Shown piece by piece: positions 7,502-16,546 of a stretch of 64,000 bases of DNA. The stretch is from Nostoc piscinale CENA21. GTDB lineage: Bacteria > Cyanobacteriota > Cyanobacteriia > Cyanobacteriales > Nostocaceae. The translations under genes were made by a program, and so were the position numbers. Under the pieces are notes generated by a model, which made no database searches, had not been told where the DNA came from, and saw nothing but the letters and a program-made list of their open reading frames with translations. The stretch covers positions 1,863,263 to 1,927,262 of the forward strand of contig NZ_CP012036.1 of NCBI RefSeq assembly GCF_001298445.1. Reading direction: 5' to 3'. The stretch's first letter is position 1; every line of letters begins with the position of its first letter.

Positions 7502-9313
7502 ATGCCACAGGATTTGTCACCTCTTTGGATATCGCTAAAAACTTCATTATTGGCAACATTTATTACTTTTTTTGTGGGCATCGCTGCGGCTTATTGGATG
7601 CTCAGTTATCGAGGTAAAGCTAAATCTTTGATTGAGAGTATTTTTGTTGCGCCGCTAATTTTGCCACCAACAGTTGTAGGCTTTTTACTGCTGTTATTTT
7701 TTGGCAAGAATGGGCCTGTGGGGAAACTCATGGAGCCTTTTGACTTGACGATTGTTTTTACTTGGTATGGTGCAGCGATCGCAGCGACGGTGGTTTCTTT
7801 CCCATTAATGTATAAAACTGCCCTGGGAGCTTTTGAACAAATTGATGGTAATTTGCTGCGGGTGGCGAGAACCCTGGGTGCAAGTGAATCGAGAATTTTT
7901 TGGCGAATTAGTTTACCTTTAGCCTTACCGGGAATTTTAGCAGCGACGACCTTGGCTTTTGCCCGTGCTTTGGGTGAATTTGGTGCAACATTGATGCTGG
8001 CTGGGAATATTCCTGGACAAACCCAGACGATTCCAATGGCGATTTATTTTGCTGTAGAAGCAGGCGCAATGGATGAAGCTTGGTTTTGGGCGATCGCAAT
8101 TATGGTAATTTCCCTGTCGGGAATTATTGCGGTGAATTTTTGGCAAGAAATCAGAGAAAAGGGAAGACACAGGGAAACAAAAACAAGAAAACCAGAAAGA
8201 CGACTGGTTCAATCTGCTACTGTGTCTGCGCCAACTTCCGAAATCAGTTTGTTTGTAGACATTGAAAAAAAATTACCCAGTTTTCATTTACAAGTTTCCT
8301 TCAATACCAACGAGCAACCACTAGGATTGTTGGGCGGTTCCGGCGCTGGTAAAAGCATGATTCTGCGTTGCATTGCGGGAATCGAAACGCCAAGCAGAGG
8401 AAGGATAGTGTTGAATGGTAGGGTGTTGTTTGATTCTGAAAAAGGCATTAATGTACCTAGCCGCGATCGCCGCATTGGTTTTTTAGTCCAAAATTATGCT
8501 TTGTTCCCGAATATGACAGTGGCGGAAAACATCGCTTTTGGCTTACCCAAGGGATTATCTGCGCCAAGTGTACGAGTGCAAATCGAAGAACAACTCATAG
8601 CAATGCAGTTATCAGGATTGGGCGATCGCTATCCCCACCAACTTTCCGGCGGTCAACAACAACGGGCGGCTTTAGCCAGAGCCTTAGCTAGTCAACCAGA
8701 AGCATTACTTCTTGATGAGCCATTTTCCGCCCTCGATACTCATCTGCGGAGTCAATTAGAACAGCAGATGACCGAAACTCTAGCAGATTACCAAGGTGTG
8801 GCTTTATTTGTCACTCATAACATGGATGAAGCTTACCGAGTTTGTCCAAATTTATTAGTCTTGGAACAAGGTCAAGCAGTTCATCACGGTTCCAAATATG
8901 AAATCTTCGAGCGTCCTGCTAGTGTAAATGTGGCTCAGTTAACTGGCTGTAAGAACTTTTCTCGTGCTGTTGTTCAAGGAATCCAAACAATCCAAGCCCT
9001 AGATTGGGGTTGTCACCTGCAAGTTGTTCAACCAATTCCTGATGAACTCTCTCACATCGGTATTCGCGCTCATCAACTAATCTTTTCCTCAGATAAATCT
9101 CCAGTTAATACCTTTCCCTGTTGGTTAGTACGAACCAGTGAAACACCTCATCGGATGACATTATTTTTAAAACTACATACTGCCCCGAATAATCCGCAAG
9201 ACTATCATCTACAAGCCGAGGTATTCAAAGAGAAATGGGTCAATATCAAAGACCAACCTTTCCCTTGGTACGTGCGTTTAGACCCTCTGCGTTTGATGTT
9301 GATGGAAAACTAG
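7502..9313 (+). CDS. modBC: Fused molybdate transporter permease/ATPase ModBC
   Basis: One 603-residue chain combines the permease and ATPase that are separate genes in most bacteria. Residues 1 to about 225 carry five or six membrane segments and the permease EAA loop (RTLGASESRIFWRISLPLALPG). Residues from about 250 on are an ABC ATPase with Walker A GGSGAGKS (about 278-285), Q-loop LVQNYALFPNMTV, signature LSGGQQQR, Walker B ALLLDEPFSALD and switch VTHNMDEA. The extra C-terminal segment (about 490-603) resembles a degenerate TOBE/MOP region that may sense molybdate. Such ModB-ModC fusions are known in cyanobacteria. The ATG at 7502 is the first start in frame; the preceding 140 bases contain an AACCGCGGATAAACGCGGAT repeat. 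Confidence 0.95.
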   Translation: MPQDLSPLWISLKTSLLATFITFFVGIAAAYWMLSYRGKAKSLIESIFVAPLILPPTVVGFLLLLFFGKNGPVGKLMEPFDLTIVFTWYGAAIAATVVSFPLMYKTALGAFEQIDGNLLRVARTLGASESRIFWRISLPLALPGILAATTLAFARALGEFGATLMLAGNIPGQTQTIPMAIYFAVEAGAMDEAWFWAIAIMVISLSGIIAVNFWQEIREKGRHRETKTRKPERRLVQSATVSAPTSEISLFVDIEKKLPSFHLQVSFNTNEQPLGLLGGSGAGKSMILRCIAGIETPSRGRIVLNGRVLFDSEKGINVPSRDRRIGFLVQNYALFPNMTVAENIAFGLPKGLSAPSVRVQIEEQLIAMQLSGLGDRYPHQLSGGQQQRAALARALASQPEALLLDEPFSALDTHLRSQLEQQMTETLADYQGVALFVTHNMDEAYRVCPNLLVLEQGQAVHHGSKYEIFERPASVNVAQLTGCKNFSRAVVQGIQTIQALDWGCHLQVVQPIPDELSHIGIRAHQLIFSSDKSPVNTFPCWLVRTSETPHRMTLFLKLHTAPNNPQDYHLQAEVFKEKWVNIKDQPFPWYVRLDPLRLMLMEN

Positions 9314-9663
9314 TATTGTTTACTCAGCATTTAAATTTATTTTTGCGCTGTGTGGATTCAGAATACACTGACTTAGCTTCAGACCCTTTTTCACCCCGTC
9401 AGTTAGAAGGTGATAAGCTGTTAAACATTTAAGAAAGCACATTGAGACTGCATGGTGGCAGGGAGCAAGGGAGAGGGTTTACAGCTTTTACTACTATGAA
9501 AATAGTGCAATTTAAATGACGATTAGCTTAAGTATATTTTTACCTGATATAGCAGTAGTCAGATATGTTAGGACAATTTGAAAACTGGAACGCTAGGCAT
9601 AGTAAGACTTTTCCTCCAGCATAGCTGCCTTCTGCTATAGCTTATTTTATGACACAAAAAACT
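9314..9663. other. Intergenic stretch after modBC
   Basis: No open frame here has a ribosome binding site or family similarity. A short plus-strand frame running on from within modBC to 9432 is only a shadow. The segment 9566-9650 reads like a decayed dispersed repeat. No promoter is recognised. Confidence 0.4.
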
Positions 9664-9694
9664 AAAAAAGACAGGTGTATCGCCTGTCTTTTTT
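9664..9694 (-). terminator. Rho-independent terminator of petA
   Basis: The stem AAAAGACAGG / CCTGTCTTTT with a 7-base loop is followed by a T run on the minus strand and begins 24 bases beyond the petA stop. The A/T tracts are symmetrical, so it could also stop transcripts from the plus strand. Confidence 0.85.
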
Positions 9695-9717
9695 AAAAAA
9701 GGATTTATCAGAGAATT

Positions 9718-10719
9718 TTAGAAATTCATTTCAGCAGCTTGAACTTTTTCAACCTGTTTCTTCTTGAGAACTAGCATTACTTGAGCTAACATTACCAGAC
9801 AGATAAAGGCAATTAGCCAACCAACTCTGCTAGCATCTTGTAATACAATTTCTGTATCTTTTTGACCAAAACCACCAACGTTGGGGTTACTTGTCAAAGC
9901 ATCACCAGATTTTACTGTTTGTCCTTCGGAAACAATCAGTTCTGGGCCAAGAGGAATTGTATCAGTGACTACATCACCCGCTTCGGTTGTGATGTTCACT
10001 AAATATTTCACGTTACCTTCACCATCATCTTCTTTGGCAATCTTGCTAATGGTGCCAGTAGCGGAAGCGTTGTAAACAGTGTTGTTGCTCTTTTCGCCAG
10101 TGGGATAAACTTGTCCGCGTCCTCTGTTACCGCCTACGTGAACTGAATACTTACCGAAGTGGATGTTTTTGTCAGTTGCAGGGTTAGGAGACAGAACAGG
10201 GAAGACAATTTCCTGATATTGTTCGCCAGGTAATGGGCCAACAATAACTACGTTATCGGAACCTTCTTTGTAGGTTTGGAAGTAGGTGTCGCCGACTTCT
10301 TCTTTCAGTTCTTCAGGAATGCGGTCTTCAGGAGCAAGTTTGAAGCCTTCGGGGAGCATCAAAACTGCACCAACGTTTAAGCCAACTTTAGAACCATCTG
10401 CACCAACTTGCTGCACGCTGGTATCGTAGGGAATTTTTACTACAGCTTTAAATACTGTGTCGGGCAGCACTGATTGAGGTACTTCGACTTCTGTGGGCTT
10501 GGCTGCTAGGTGACAGTTAGCGCAAACGATTCTACCTGTCGGTTCACGGGGAGTTTCAGGATAGGTTTGCTGCGCCCAGAAGGGATAAGCAGCAGCACTT
10601 TGAGGCAAAGCAATATCGCTAGTAAAGAAGAATGTTACTGTAGCGATCGCTATAAGCAATGTTCTGGTAATTGCTTTAGCACTGCGAGTCAAACTCGCTG
10701 TTGTAAAGGCATTTCTCAT
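9718..10719 (-). CDS. petA: Apocytochrome f
   Basis: The 333-residue precursor has a Sec-type signal peptide (about residues 1-44) ending in ...AAAYPFWAQQ, where mature cytochrome f begins with the Tyr whose amino group ligates the heme iron. CANCH follows (the covalent heme site), then the long beta-rich lumenal domain and one C-terminal membrane helix (VGWLIAFICLVMLAQVMLV) before the basic stromal tail. An ATG 48 bases upstream (10767) is also in frame, but I chose the ATG at 10719 because it gives the usual signal peptide and length. It is the second gene of the petC-petA pair and carries electrons from the Rieske protein to plastocyanin or cytochrome c6 in the thylakoid lumen. A strong terminator follows. 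Confidence 0.96.
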   Translation of the reverse strand: MRNAFTTASLTRSAKAITRTLLIAIATVTFFFTSDIALPQSAAAYPFWAQQTYPETPREPTGRIVCANCHLAAKPTEVEVPQSVLPDTVFKAVVKIPYDTSVQQVGADGSKVGLNVGAVLMLPEGFKLAPEDRIPEELKEEVGDTYFQTYKEGSDNVVIVGPLPGEQYQEIVFPVLSPNPATDKNIHFGKYSVHVGGNRGRGQVYPTGEKSNNTVYNASATGTISKIAKEDDGEGNVKYLVNITTEAGDVVTDTIPLGPELIVSEGQTVKSGDALTSNPNVGGFGQKDTEIVLQDASRVGWLIAFICLVMLAQVMLVLKKKQVEKVQAAEMNF

Positions 10720-10758
10720 CTCTATAAGGACAACGATTCTTGGATGAAGTAGTCGGTT

Positions 10759-10786
10759 ATTGGTCATTGGTCATTAGTCAATAGTC
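10759..10786. repeat. Heptanucleotide repeat (ATTGGTC type)
   Basis: Four adjacent 7-base units (ATTGGTC, ATTGGTC, ATTAGTC, AATAGTC) lie in the petC-petA spacer. This is an STRR-type array of the kind scattered in Nostocales genomes. Confidence 0.7.
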
Positions 10787-10882
10787 AATGGGTGAAACTA
10801 TTAGACTTTTGACTCAGCAACGCCACTGAGGGAGTCGGCAAAGCCGCCCAACGCAGTGGCTCCTCAGCACTCAGCACTAAAA

Positions 10883-11422
10883 CTAAGCCCACCAAGGTTC
10901 TTCGCCAGTGCGGAAGTCGGTTTCAGTCCAGGGTGTGAGAACAATCTTGTCGTTTTCGGCTTTGGCGTGGCTTAAAGCCAAAGAACGGGGTGCAGGGCCT
11001 CGAACTACTTTACCAGTTGCGTCGTATTGAGAACCGTGGCAAGGGCATTTAAATTTGTTTTCCGCAGCGTTCCAAGGAACAACACAACCCAAGTGGGTGC
11101 AAACAGCGTTAATGCCGTAATCGGTGATTGCTTCTTTGCTTTCGACCACAATGTAGGTGGGGTCGCCCTTCAATCCTTGAACGAGGGTGCGATCGCCTAC
11201 GTTATGGCTGGCCAGAAATTGACTAACGCTCACATCATTGCCTAGGCTGTCTTTTGCTGTTGTACCACCACCAGCACCACCAGCAGCCGGAGGAATAAAG
11301 TAGTTAACAACGGGATACAATGCACCCAGAGCTACTCCAGTGACAGTCCCAAAGGTGAGCAGGTTCATGAATTGACGACGACCCATATCGGGAACGTCCA
11401 TTGATTCCGAAAATTGAGCCAT
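10883..11422 (-). CDS. petC: Cytochrome b6f Rieske iron-sulfur protein
   Basis: The 179-residue protein has a twin-arginine region near the N-terminus (MGRRQFMNLL, about residues 13-22) followed by one membrane helix, a Gly-rich hinge (GGAGGG) and the soluble Rieske domain. Both cluster motifs are intact: CTHLGC (about 108-113) and CPCHGS (about 126-131), which supply two Cys and two His to the 2Fe-2S centre. It is the first gene of petC-petA, with 163 bases between the genes. The Tat signal fits with tatC lying 700 bases away on the same strand. Two short inverted repeats occupy its upstream region. Confidence 0.96.
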   Translation of the reverse strand: MAQFSESMDVPDMGRRQFMNLLTFGTVTGVALGALYPVVNYFIPPAAGGAGGGTTAKDSLGNDVSVSQFLASHNVGDRTLVQGLKGDPTYIVVESKEAITDYGINAVCTHLGCVVPWNAAENKFKCPCHGSQYDATGKVVRGPAPRSLALSHAKAENDKIVLTPWTETDFRTGEEPWWA

Positions 11423-11464
11423 ATCCTACGCGCTCGCTCTTTGTATATTTTGTTTAAGCATTTT

Positions 11465-11571
11465 GACAAGAGTACTAATACTTGAGCAGCTCTTGTCTGG
11501 GTCGAAATGCTAACTAACAATGCTAAATTTCTTTGTTGCAAGATACTTTTAGCATCTTTTCTGTTAGCATT
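11465..11571. promoter_or_regulatory. Inverted repeats in the petC / DUF3067 divergent spacer
   Basis: Two separate dyads sit between the divergent starts: GACAAGAG (11465-11472) with CTCTTGTC (11490-11497), and AATGCTAAC (11506-11514) with GTTAGCATT (11563-11571). The first lies in the likely petC leader. They may be regulator sites or leader hairpins; no known consensus was matched. Confidence 0.35.
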
Positions 11572-11651
11572 ACATTTCTTTATATCCTTATCATACTTGA
11601 GTTACGGAACTTAACATCATAACTAAATGTAAAATCTAATTGAGAGAAGCT

Positions 11652-11960
11652 ATGACAGGAAAGGAATTACACCAACTGTTGCTGGATAAATGGGGATATT
11701 CTTACGATGTCCAGTTCCGCCGTACCCAAGGCAAGATATTTCTGCAAGTCATGTGGAAATATCTTGAGCAAGCTTCTTTTCCCTTAACCGAGGCAGAGTA
11801 CCAAGAACATCTTGATACCATCGCTAATTATCTTAATGCTTTAGATGGTACAGCACAGGTAAAAAATTTTATCGCTCAAACACGCGATCGCCCCCGACTG
11901 GGTAAAGCTGTCAGCATCCCACTCGATTTGGGGGAAAGAGCTTCTGAATGGATAGTGTAA
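11652..11960 (+). CDS. DUF3067 family protein
   Basis: The 102-residue soluble protein begins MTGKELHQLLLDKWGYSYDV and contains RRTQGKIFLQVMWKYLEQ and a C-terminal block RDRPRLGKAVSIPLDLG, which I recognise as the DUF3067 family conserved in cyanobacteria and plastid-bearing eukaryotes. I chose the ATG at 11652 because GAGAG lies at the right distance in front of it; an in-frame TTG 12 bases earlier is less likely. The function is not established. Its place opposite petC and next to tatC suggests a link with thylakoid biogenesis, but that is inference from position only. Confidence 0.8.
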   Translation: MTGKELHQLLLDKWGYSYDVQFRRTQGKIFLQVMWKYLEQASFPLTEAEYQEHLDTIANYLNALDGTAQVKNFIAQTRDRPRLGKAVSIPLDLGERASEWIV

Positions 11961-12120
11961 CCACTAAAATTAAACAATTAACACTAAATTTTCTGGTTGC
12001 TAAAGTTTAGTAATTTGGGTGCTAGATTTTTTGATGCCTAAATTAACAAAGTTTATCCGCTTGGAGAAATTCTAAAACTTTGGTAACTTTTCATACACGA
12101 ATTTCTATAAGTTATTTGTA

Positions 12121-12936
12121 TTACTTCCCTGTGAGTTTTACTAAACCAATTCCACCCATATAAAGCCCTAAAACAGCGCCTGCTAACAAAGCTTGGGTTA
12201 AAGGGTCGGTGGAAGGTGTCAGCACTGCACCTAAAACTACGGCTGCCATAATGACATATCGCCAGCCAGCCAGCATCCGCTCAGAAGAAACAATACCTAA
12301 ATTGCCGAGCAATAATTGAATAATTGGAATTTGAAATGCTAAACCAGTACTAAATAACAACAGCAACACAAATTCAAAATACTTATCAATTGACCAAATT
12401 TGTTCTACTACATCCGCACCATAGCTAATGAAAAATCTTAAAGCGGCGGGAATCAGAGCAAAATAGGCAAATACTAACCCTCCAACAAATAACACGCTTG
12501 ATCCCAAAACTATGGGCCCCAGTAGGCGACGTTCGCGGCGGGTCAACCCTGGCAAGACAAATTGGATAATTTGATAAAGGATAAAAGGGCTAGAAAGAAC
12601 TAAGCCACTGTAGCCAGCAACTTTCAGAGAGACAAAGAAATACTCTCCTGGTGCAAGCTGGAGAAATTTTACTCCAGCAGCTGGTACTTCCAGTAATTGC
12701 ACAATTGGCTTGACAGCCACAAAACAGCCAATCACAAAAATGACTACAGCTATTAGTGCATAAAATATTCGCTGTCTTAACTCTTCTAGGTGGTCGAAAA
12801 GAGACATTTCGACTTCACCCGGCAACTCATCAAGAGGATTGGTCTCAGGGTTGCCTTGTCCTTCTGGATCGATATCAGGATTGATAATGGTGTCAGCTTC
12901 AGATGAAGGAGTCATGAGTAGGCTATTAGGCAACAT
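12121..12936 (-). CDS. tatC: Sec-independent protein translocase TatC
   Basis: The 271-residue protein has an acidic cytoplasmic N-terminal extension (about 40 residues) followed by the TatC core: MSLFDHLEELRQRIFYALIA (about 44-63), the Glu-containing periplasmic loop APGEYFFVSLKVAGYSGLVL, QIIQFVLPGLTRRERR, and six membrane helices ending near KLTGK. TatC recognises twin-arginine signals and exports folded proteins such as the Rieske protein encoded nearby. The first ATG is used; a second in-frame ATG seven codons later is equally possible, since neither has a clear ribosome binding site. A MITE-like element starts 23 bases upstream, so the promoter probably lies in or near it. Confidence 0.95.
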   Translation of the reverse strand: MLPNSLLMTPSSEADTIINPDIDPEGQGNPETNPLDELPGEVEMSLFDHLEELRQRIFYALIAVVIFVIGCFVAVKPIVQLLEVPAAGVKFLQLAPGEYFFVSLKVAGYSGLVLSSPFILYQIIQFVLPGLTRRERRLLGPIVLGSSVLFVGGLVFAYFALIPAALRFFISYGADVVEQIWSIDKYFEFVLLLLFSTGLAFQIPIIQLLLGNLGIVSSERMLAGWRYVIMAAVVLGAVLTPSTDPLTQALLAGAVLGLYMGGIGLVKLTGK

Positions 12937-12958
12937 TTGTTAACTATTCTATTACTCA

Positions 12959-13051
12959 TAGGTGTAAGGGTGTAGAGGTGTAAGGGTATGAGGGTTTTTC
13001 CTTACTTATACCCATACACCCTTGATTTTGCCTCTCACTAAGTAAGTCCTA
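12959..13051. mobile_element. MITE-like element, TAGGACTTAC family, short copy
   Basis: The right end GTAAGTCCTA (13042-13051) matches the copies at 3012 and 46613. The left end TAGGTGTAAG is a degenerate version. The interior has the same GTGTAAGGGTGTAG and TACCCATACACCCTT words as the other copies. There is no coding capacity. Confidence 0.55.
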
Positions 13052-13543
13052 GTAATCTGCCAAGACAACTTTGCGCTGAGTAAACATACTAGTCTCCTTT
13101 CATCCCAGGCTCGTAAAATCAGTTTCATCGGAACTGCTTTGTGCTGTACATACAAAAGTCTCTACTTAGGGAGTAGATAACTTCTACAGAGTCGAAAGTT
13201 AAAAAAATTCGTGGTGTTTCAGTAAAAATTTTGTATAGCTCAACAGGAATATTCAGCAAAGCCCACAAATTTATGCTACGCAATGTTACTGTATTTGTAT
13301 TGCGTTACCCTTGACTAAACTGTATTTGTAAAACCTTAACCACAATAGTAAGTGTATGAACTAAGTTCTTCACAATACCTGTGTACTTAAAATTGACTAA
13401 CGTATTAGTTAGTTAGTCAAGTCCAAAATTTGCCAGGGCATAGCAATAGACAAGGTAACTTATAAGCATTCCCAGCATCTTTACCACAATTGCGAAAGTA
13501 GTTTTTACTGCATCAAAACCCAGTCGTTTAATTTACAAACACT
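13052..13543. other. Long leader region before the BY-kinase gene
   Basis: No gene is seen in these 490 bases. A dyad TTGACTAAC (13393-13401) / GTTAGTCAA (13412-13420) with a 10-base spacer lies about 120 bases before the start of the polysaccharide kinase and is a reasonable operator candidate. The rest is AT-rich without a recognised motif. Confidence 0.4.
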
Positions 13544-15760
13544 ATGCTGAAGTCAGAAAAACACCCTTACCTGTCACAAGCTAAATCTGCTCAATTTAAC
13601 AACAATGATGATGATGAGTTGCATATAGGCCAGATTTTTGCCATTTTGCGTCGTCGATTGTTGTTAATTTCTGGGATAACTGCTTTAGTAGCTACAGCAG
13701 CGGTGTTAAAGGCAGAAACCGACCCTCCAGTGTATCTCGGTTCGTTTGATATTTTAACGAAACAGGTAACTGGTGAGACAAAGGTAATAGCTAGTGTGCC
13801 TCAAACAATTTCTGATGAAGACGCAACTCCAAGGGTTGCAGCCTCATCAGGTAAAGGAGATGGTGGTAATACAACTATTCAAGTCTTACGTAGTCCCAGA
13901 GTACTCGATCCGATTGTTGAAAGGCTCAAGCCCAAATATCCATACATTACTTATAATTCTCTAGTTTCTGGCTTAACCATCGGCTCACAATCACCTGATA
14001 TTTTAACTGTCCAATATACGCACCCAGACTCAAAATTAGTTAGTGATGTTTCTAAGCTATTAGCTGATGCGTATTTAGGTTATAGTTTACAAGAACGTCA
14101 ATTAGATGTTGATCAAGCAATTGAGTTTGTTAATAAACAAAGACAGCCAATAGAAGCAAGAGTCAAATATTGGCAAAATCAACTCCGCAATTTACAAGTA
14201 GAAAATAATTTAATTGATCCAGCCCAGAGAGCGCAAGAATTAGCAAGTCAACTTGCTGGATTGCGACAACAGCGCATAGAAAACCGCTTACAACTAGAAC
14301 AATTAGTCGCCAGATATCAAGATTTACAAAGAGAATTAGCCAGAAACCCTGGTGAAAAGGCAGGGAATTCTTTGCTGAGTGAAAATGGGCGTTATCAAAA
14401 GATACTAGATCAAATACAAGCCATTGATATTGAAATTGCCCAAAAAGCAGCAGTATATACACCAGATAATCCAGCTATGCTGACGCTAACAGATAGGAGA
14501 GCTTATTTGCTTCCTTTGTTGGCTGGCGAGGAAATGCGTCTGCAAAAAGAATTGCAAAGCCAAATTCGCTCTGTTTCTGCCCGTGATAAATTTTTGTATG
14601 ACAAAATCACAACTCTGAATAACGATGTCAGATACTTAGCTACTCTGACTCGTACCTATACCAATATTCAGCAACAATTAGAAATTGCTAACAGTTCTCT
14701 GACGCAATTTACTACTAAACAACAAGCACTAGAAATTGAAAAAGCTCAAAAACAACAACCTTGGCGATTACTTGATCCCAAATTAGCAACAGTTAATAAA
14801 CCAAGTGCAATTTCTAACAATGCCAAGTTGAACTTAGCAATTGGTAGCCTTTTAGGACTGGTGTTGGGTATAGGGGCAGCTTTAATTGTTGATAAATTGA
14901 GTAATATTTTCTACTCTGTTCAAGAGTTGAAGAACAGTACTAAGTTGCCATTACTGGGAATTGTACCTTTAAGAAAAGAATTAGAAGCAGCACCACAATC
15001 AACTTTATCTAGAGGTTTACAACAAACGAATCGGGCTTCTTTCTTTGAAATTTTCCGATCGCTCTACACCAATATCATGTTACTGGGTTCCGATGACCCG
15101 ATTCGCTCTTTGGTAATTAGCTCTGCTGGCCAAGGGGATGGTAAATCTACGGTGGCTGTACATTTAGCACAGGCCGCTGCGGCAATGGGGCAGAGAGTGT
15201 TACTGGTAGACTCTAACCTGCGTTGTCCTATTTTGCACCTGCGTTTGGGTATATTGAATGTTCAGGGTTTGACTGATGTCATTGCCCAAGATTTAGATTG
15301 GGAAAATGTAATTGAGCGATCGCCAATTGAAGATAATCTATTTGTGATGACTGCGGGGCCAACACCTCCCGATTCTGTCAGGTTACTAGCTTCTAAGAAA
15401 ATGCAGGATTTAATGAACGAACTGCAAAGCAACTTTGATTTAGTAATTTATGACACTCCCCCATTACTCGGATTTGCTGATGCTTACCTGCTAGCATCTA
15501 ATACCAATGGTATTGTCATGGTAGCTGGCTTGGGTCATTTAAAACGTACTGCCCTCAAGCAAGTATTGGAAGAAATTCAAATTTCTGGTACACCCCTGTT
15601 AGGGATGATTGCCAACAAATCAAAAGATTCCACACCTGTTTCCCATGACTACTATCAGCAATATTACAAAAAGAGTACCAGTACTGAAATTGTAGAAGTA
15701 GAAACACCAAATAGCGACGAACAAGCTAACTCTGTTTTTAGAGGCATCAGACGACGCTAA
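13544..15760 (+). CDS. Wzz-type polysaccharide co-polymerase / BY-kinase
   Basis: The 738-residue protein has a Wzz chain-length domain with its first membrane helix at about residues 32-52, a long coiled-coil periplasmic part (about 190-410) and a second membrane helix (about 430-452). A cytoplasmic bacterial tyrosine kinase domain follows: Walker A SSAGQGDGKST (about 526-536), Walker A' VLLVDSNLR and Walker B DLVIYDTPPLLGFADA. The C-terminal tail carries a Tyr cluster (HDYYQQYYKK, about 703), the expected autophosphorylation site. Such proteins control export and chain length of exopolysaccharide. A second, frameshifted paralogue lies at 19223-21401 on the other strand. No glycosyltransferase or Wza gene is adjacent, so the pathway is not complete here. 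Confidence 0.9.
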   Translation: MLKSEKHPYLSQAKSAQFNNNDDDELHIGQIFAILRRRLLLISGITALVATAAVLKAETDPPVYLGSFDILTKQVTGETKVIASVPQTISDEDATPRVAASSGKGDGGNTTIQVLRSPRVLDPIVERLKPKYPYITYNSLVSGLTIGSQSPDILTVQYTHPDSKLVSDVSKLLADAYLGYSLQERQLDVDQAIEFVNKQRQPIEARVKYWQNQLRNLQVENNLIDPAQRAQELASQLAGLRQQRIENRLQLEQLVARYQDLQRELARNPGEKAGNSLLSENGRYQKILDQIQAIDIEIAQKAAVYTPDNPAMLTLTDRRAYLLPLLAGEEMRLQKELQSQIRSVSARDKFLYDKITTLNNDVRYLATLTRTYTNIQQQLEIANSSLTQFTTKQQALEIEKAQKQQPWRLLDPKLATVNKPSAISNNAKLNLAIGSLLGLVLGIGAALIVDKLSNIFYSVQELKNSTKLPLLGIVPLRKELEAAPQSTLSRGLQQTNRASFFEIFRSLYTNIMLLGSDDPIRSLVISSAGQGDGKSTVAVHLAQAAAAMGQRVLLVDSNLRCPILHLRLGILNVQGLTDVIAQDLDWENVIERSPIEDNLFVMTAGPTPPDSVRLLASKKMQDLMNELQSNFDLVIYDTPPLLGFADAYLLASNTNGIVMVAGLGHLKRTALKQVLEEIQISGTPLLGMIANKSKDSTPVSHDYYQQYYKKSTSTEIVEVETPNSDEQANSVFRGIRRR

Positions 15761-15768
15761 ATTAAAGG

Positions 15769-15808
15769 TTGTCCTTTGTCACTACCAATGACTAATGACA
15801 AAGGACAA
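15769..15808. repeat. Perfect inverted repeat after the BY-kinase gene
   Basis: TTGTCCTTTGTCA (15769-15781) and TGACAAAGGACAA (15796-15808) are exact complements with a 14-base loop, starting 9 bases after the stop codon. There is no T tract. It may act as a 3' end stabiliser, but the words belong to a common dispersed repeat type. Confidence 0.5.
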
Positions 15809-15851
15809 ATGACAACTTCAACTTGCCAACCCACAACACAAAATATTATAT

Positions 15852-16331
15852 TTACGCATCCGGTGATTTTAAAGCTTGGTCTAAAACTTGTCGCGCTTGT
15901 TCTGCTTTAGCGCGTGCTTCTTGGTAACGCAGATTTGCTTGAGCGAAATTTTTGAGAACTTTAAAACCTTCTTTCAGACGTGTAATTTCTTCTTCGGTGA
16001 CAGCGTTATCCGAGAACAAAATATCAACAGCTTTACGAAGTTCTAAGGCTTCCGTGCGAGATTCTTGCACTTTCAACTTGAGTGTCGCTAAATTACTTAA
16101 CACTTGGACTGCTTGAGTAATAGCATCCTCACTATTGCTATGGTCACTGGTTGATTCTTTGACCTCAATTAATTGTTGCGGTCCGAATCCTTCTTCTAAT
16201 TCCGTGGGGAGTTTACCTGCATCCATCAGTTCCATCAACTGATCCATTGCTTTATCACGAGCTTTAGCAGAATCTTTGCCAGGAACAGTCAGGATAATTT
16301 CTGGGCTTTGGGCGAGAGTATACTGAACCAT
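15852..16331 (-). CDS. Cyanobacterial hypothetical protein, helical
   Basis: These 159 residues do not match a family I can name. The N-terminal third contains EIILTVPGKDSAKARDKAMDQL. The rest is acidic and strongly helical with heptad character (about 75-155: LKLKVQESRTEALELRKAVD, LRYQEARAKAEQARQVLDQA), suggesting a coiled coil. There is no signal peptide or membrane segment. The ATG start at 16331 and clean codon use support a real gene. It stands alone between the BY-kinase gene and a divergent membrane-protein gene, with 215 bases to the latter, so neighbours give little hint of function. Confidence 0.6.
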   Translation of the reverse strand: MVQYTLAQSPEIILTVPGKDSAKARDKAMDQLMELMDAGKLPTELEEGFGPQQLIEVKESTSDHSNSEDAITQAVQVLSNLATLKLKVQESRTEALELRKAVDILFSDNAVTEEEITRLKEGFKVLKNFAQANLRYQEARAKAEQARQVLDQALKSPDA

Positions 16332-16546
16332 ATTTGAAGACAGAAAATTTGCTGGTTAACCAAGCCAGGGCAAATAATTCTAACATGTGGGCAGTGAAGA
16401 TTAATATCTCTGAGAATAAAAAATTAATTATTCTTGTGGCTAATTTTGTGACTTTATGGGGATTTAATTACCACCTGATCAAGCCATCAAAAATAAAACT
16501 TTATACTAGAGAAAGATAGAATCAATTGAAACAGGAGGGGTGAGCA

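Noticed and set aside
9235..9432. Frame overlapping the modBC end
   Set aside because: It lies mostly inside modBC in another frame and has no ribosome binding site or similarity.
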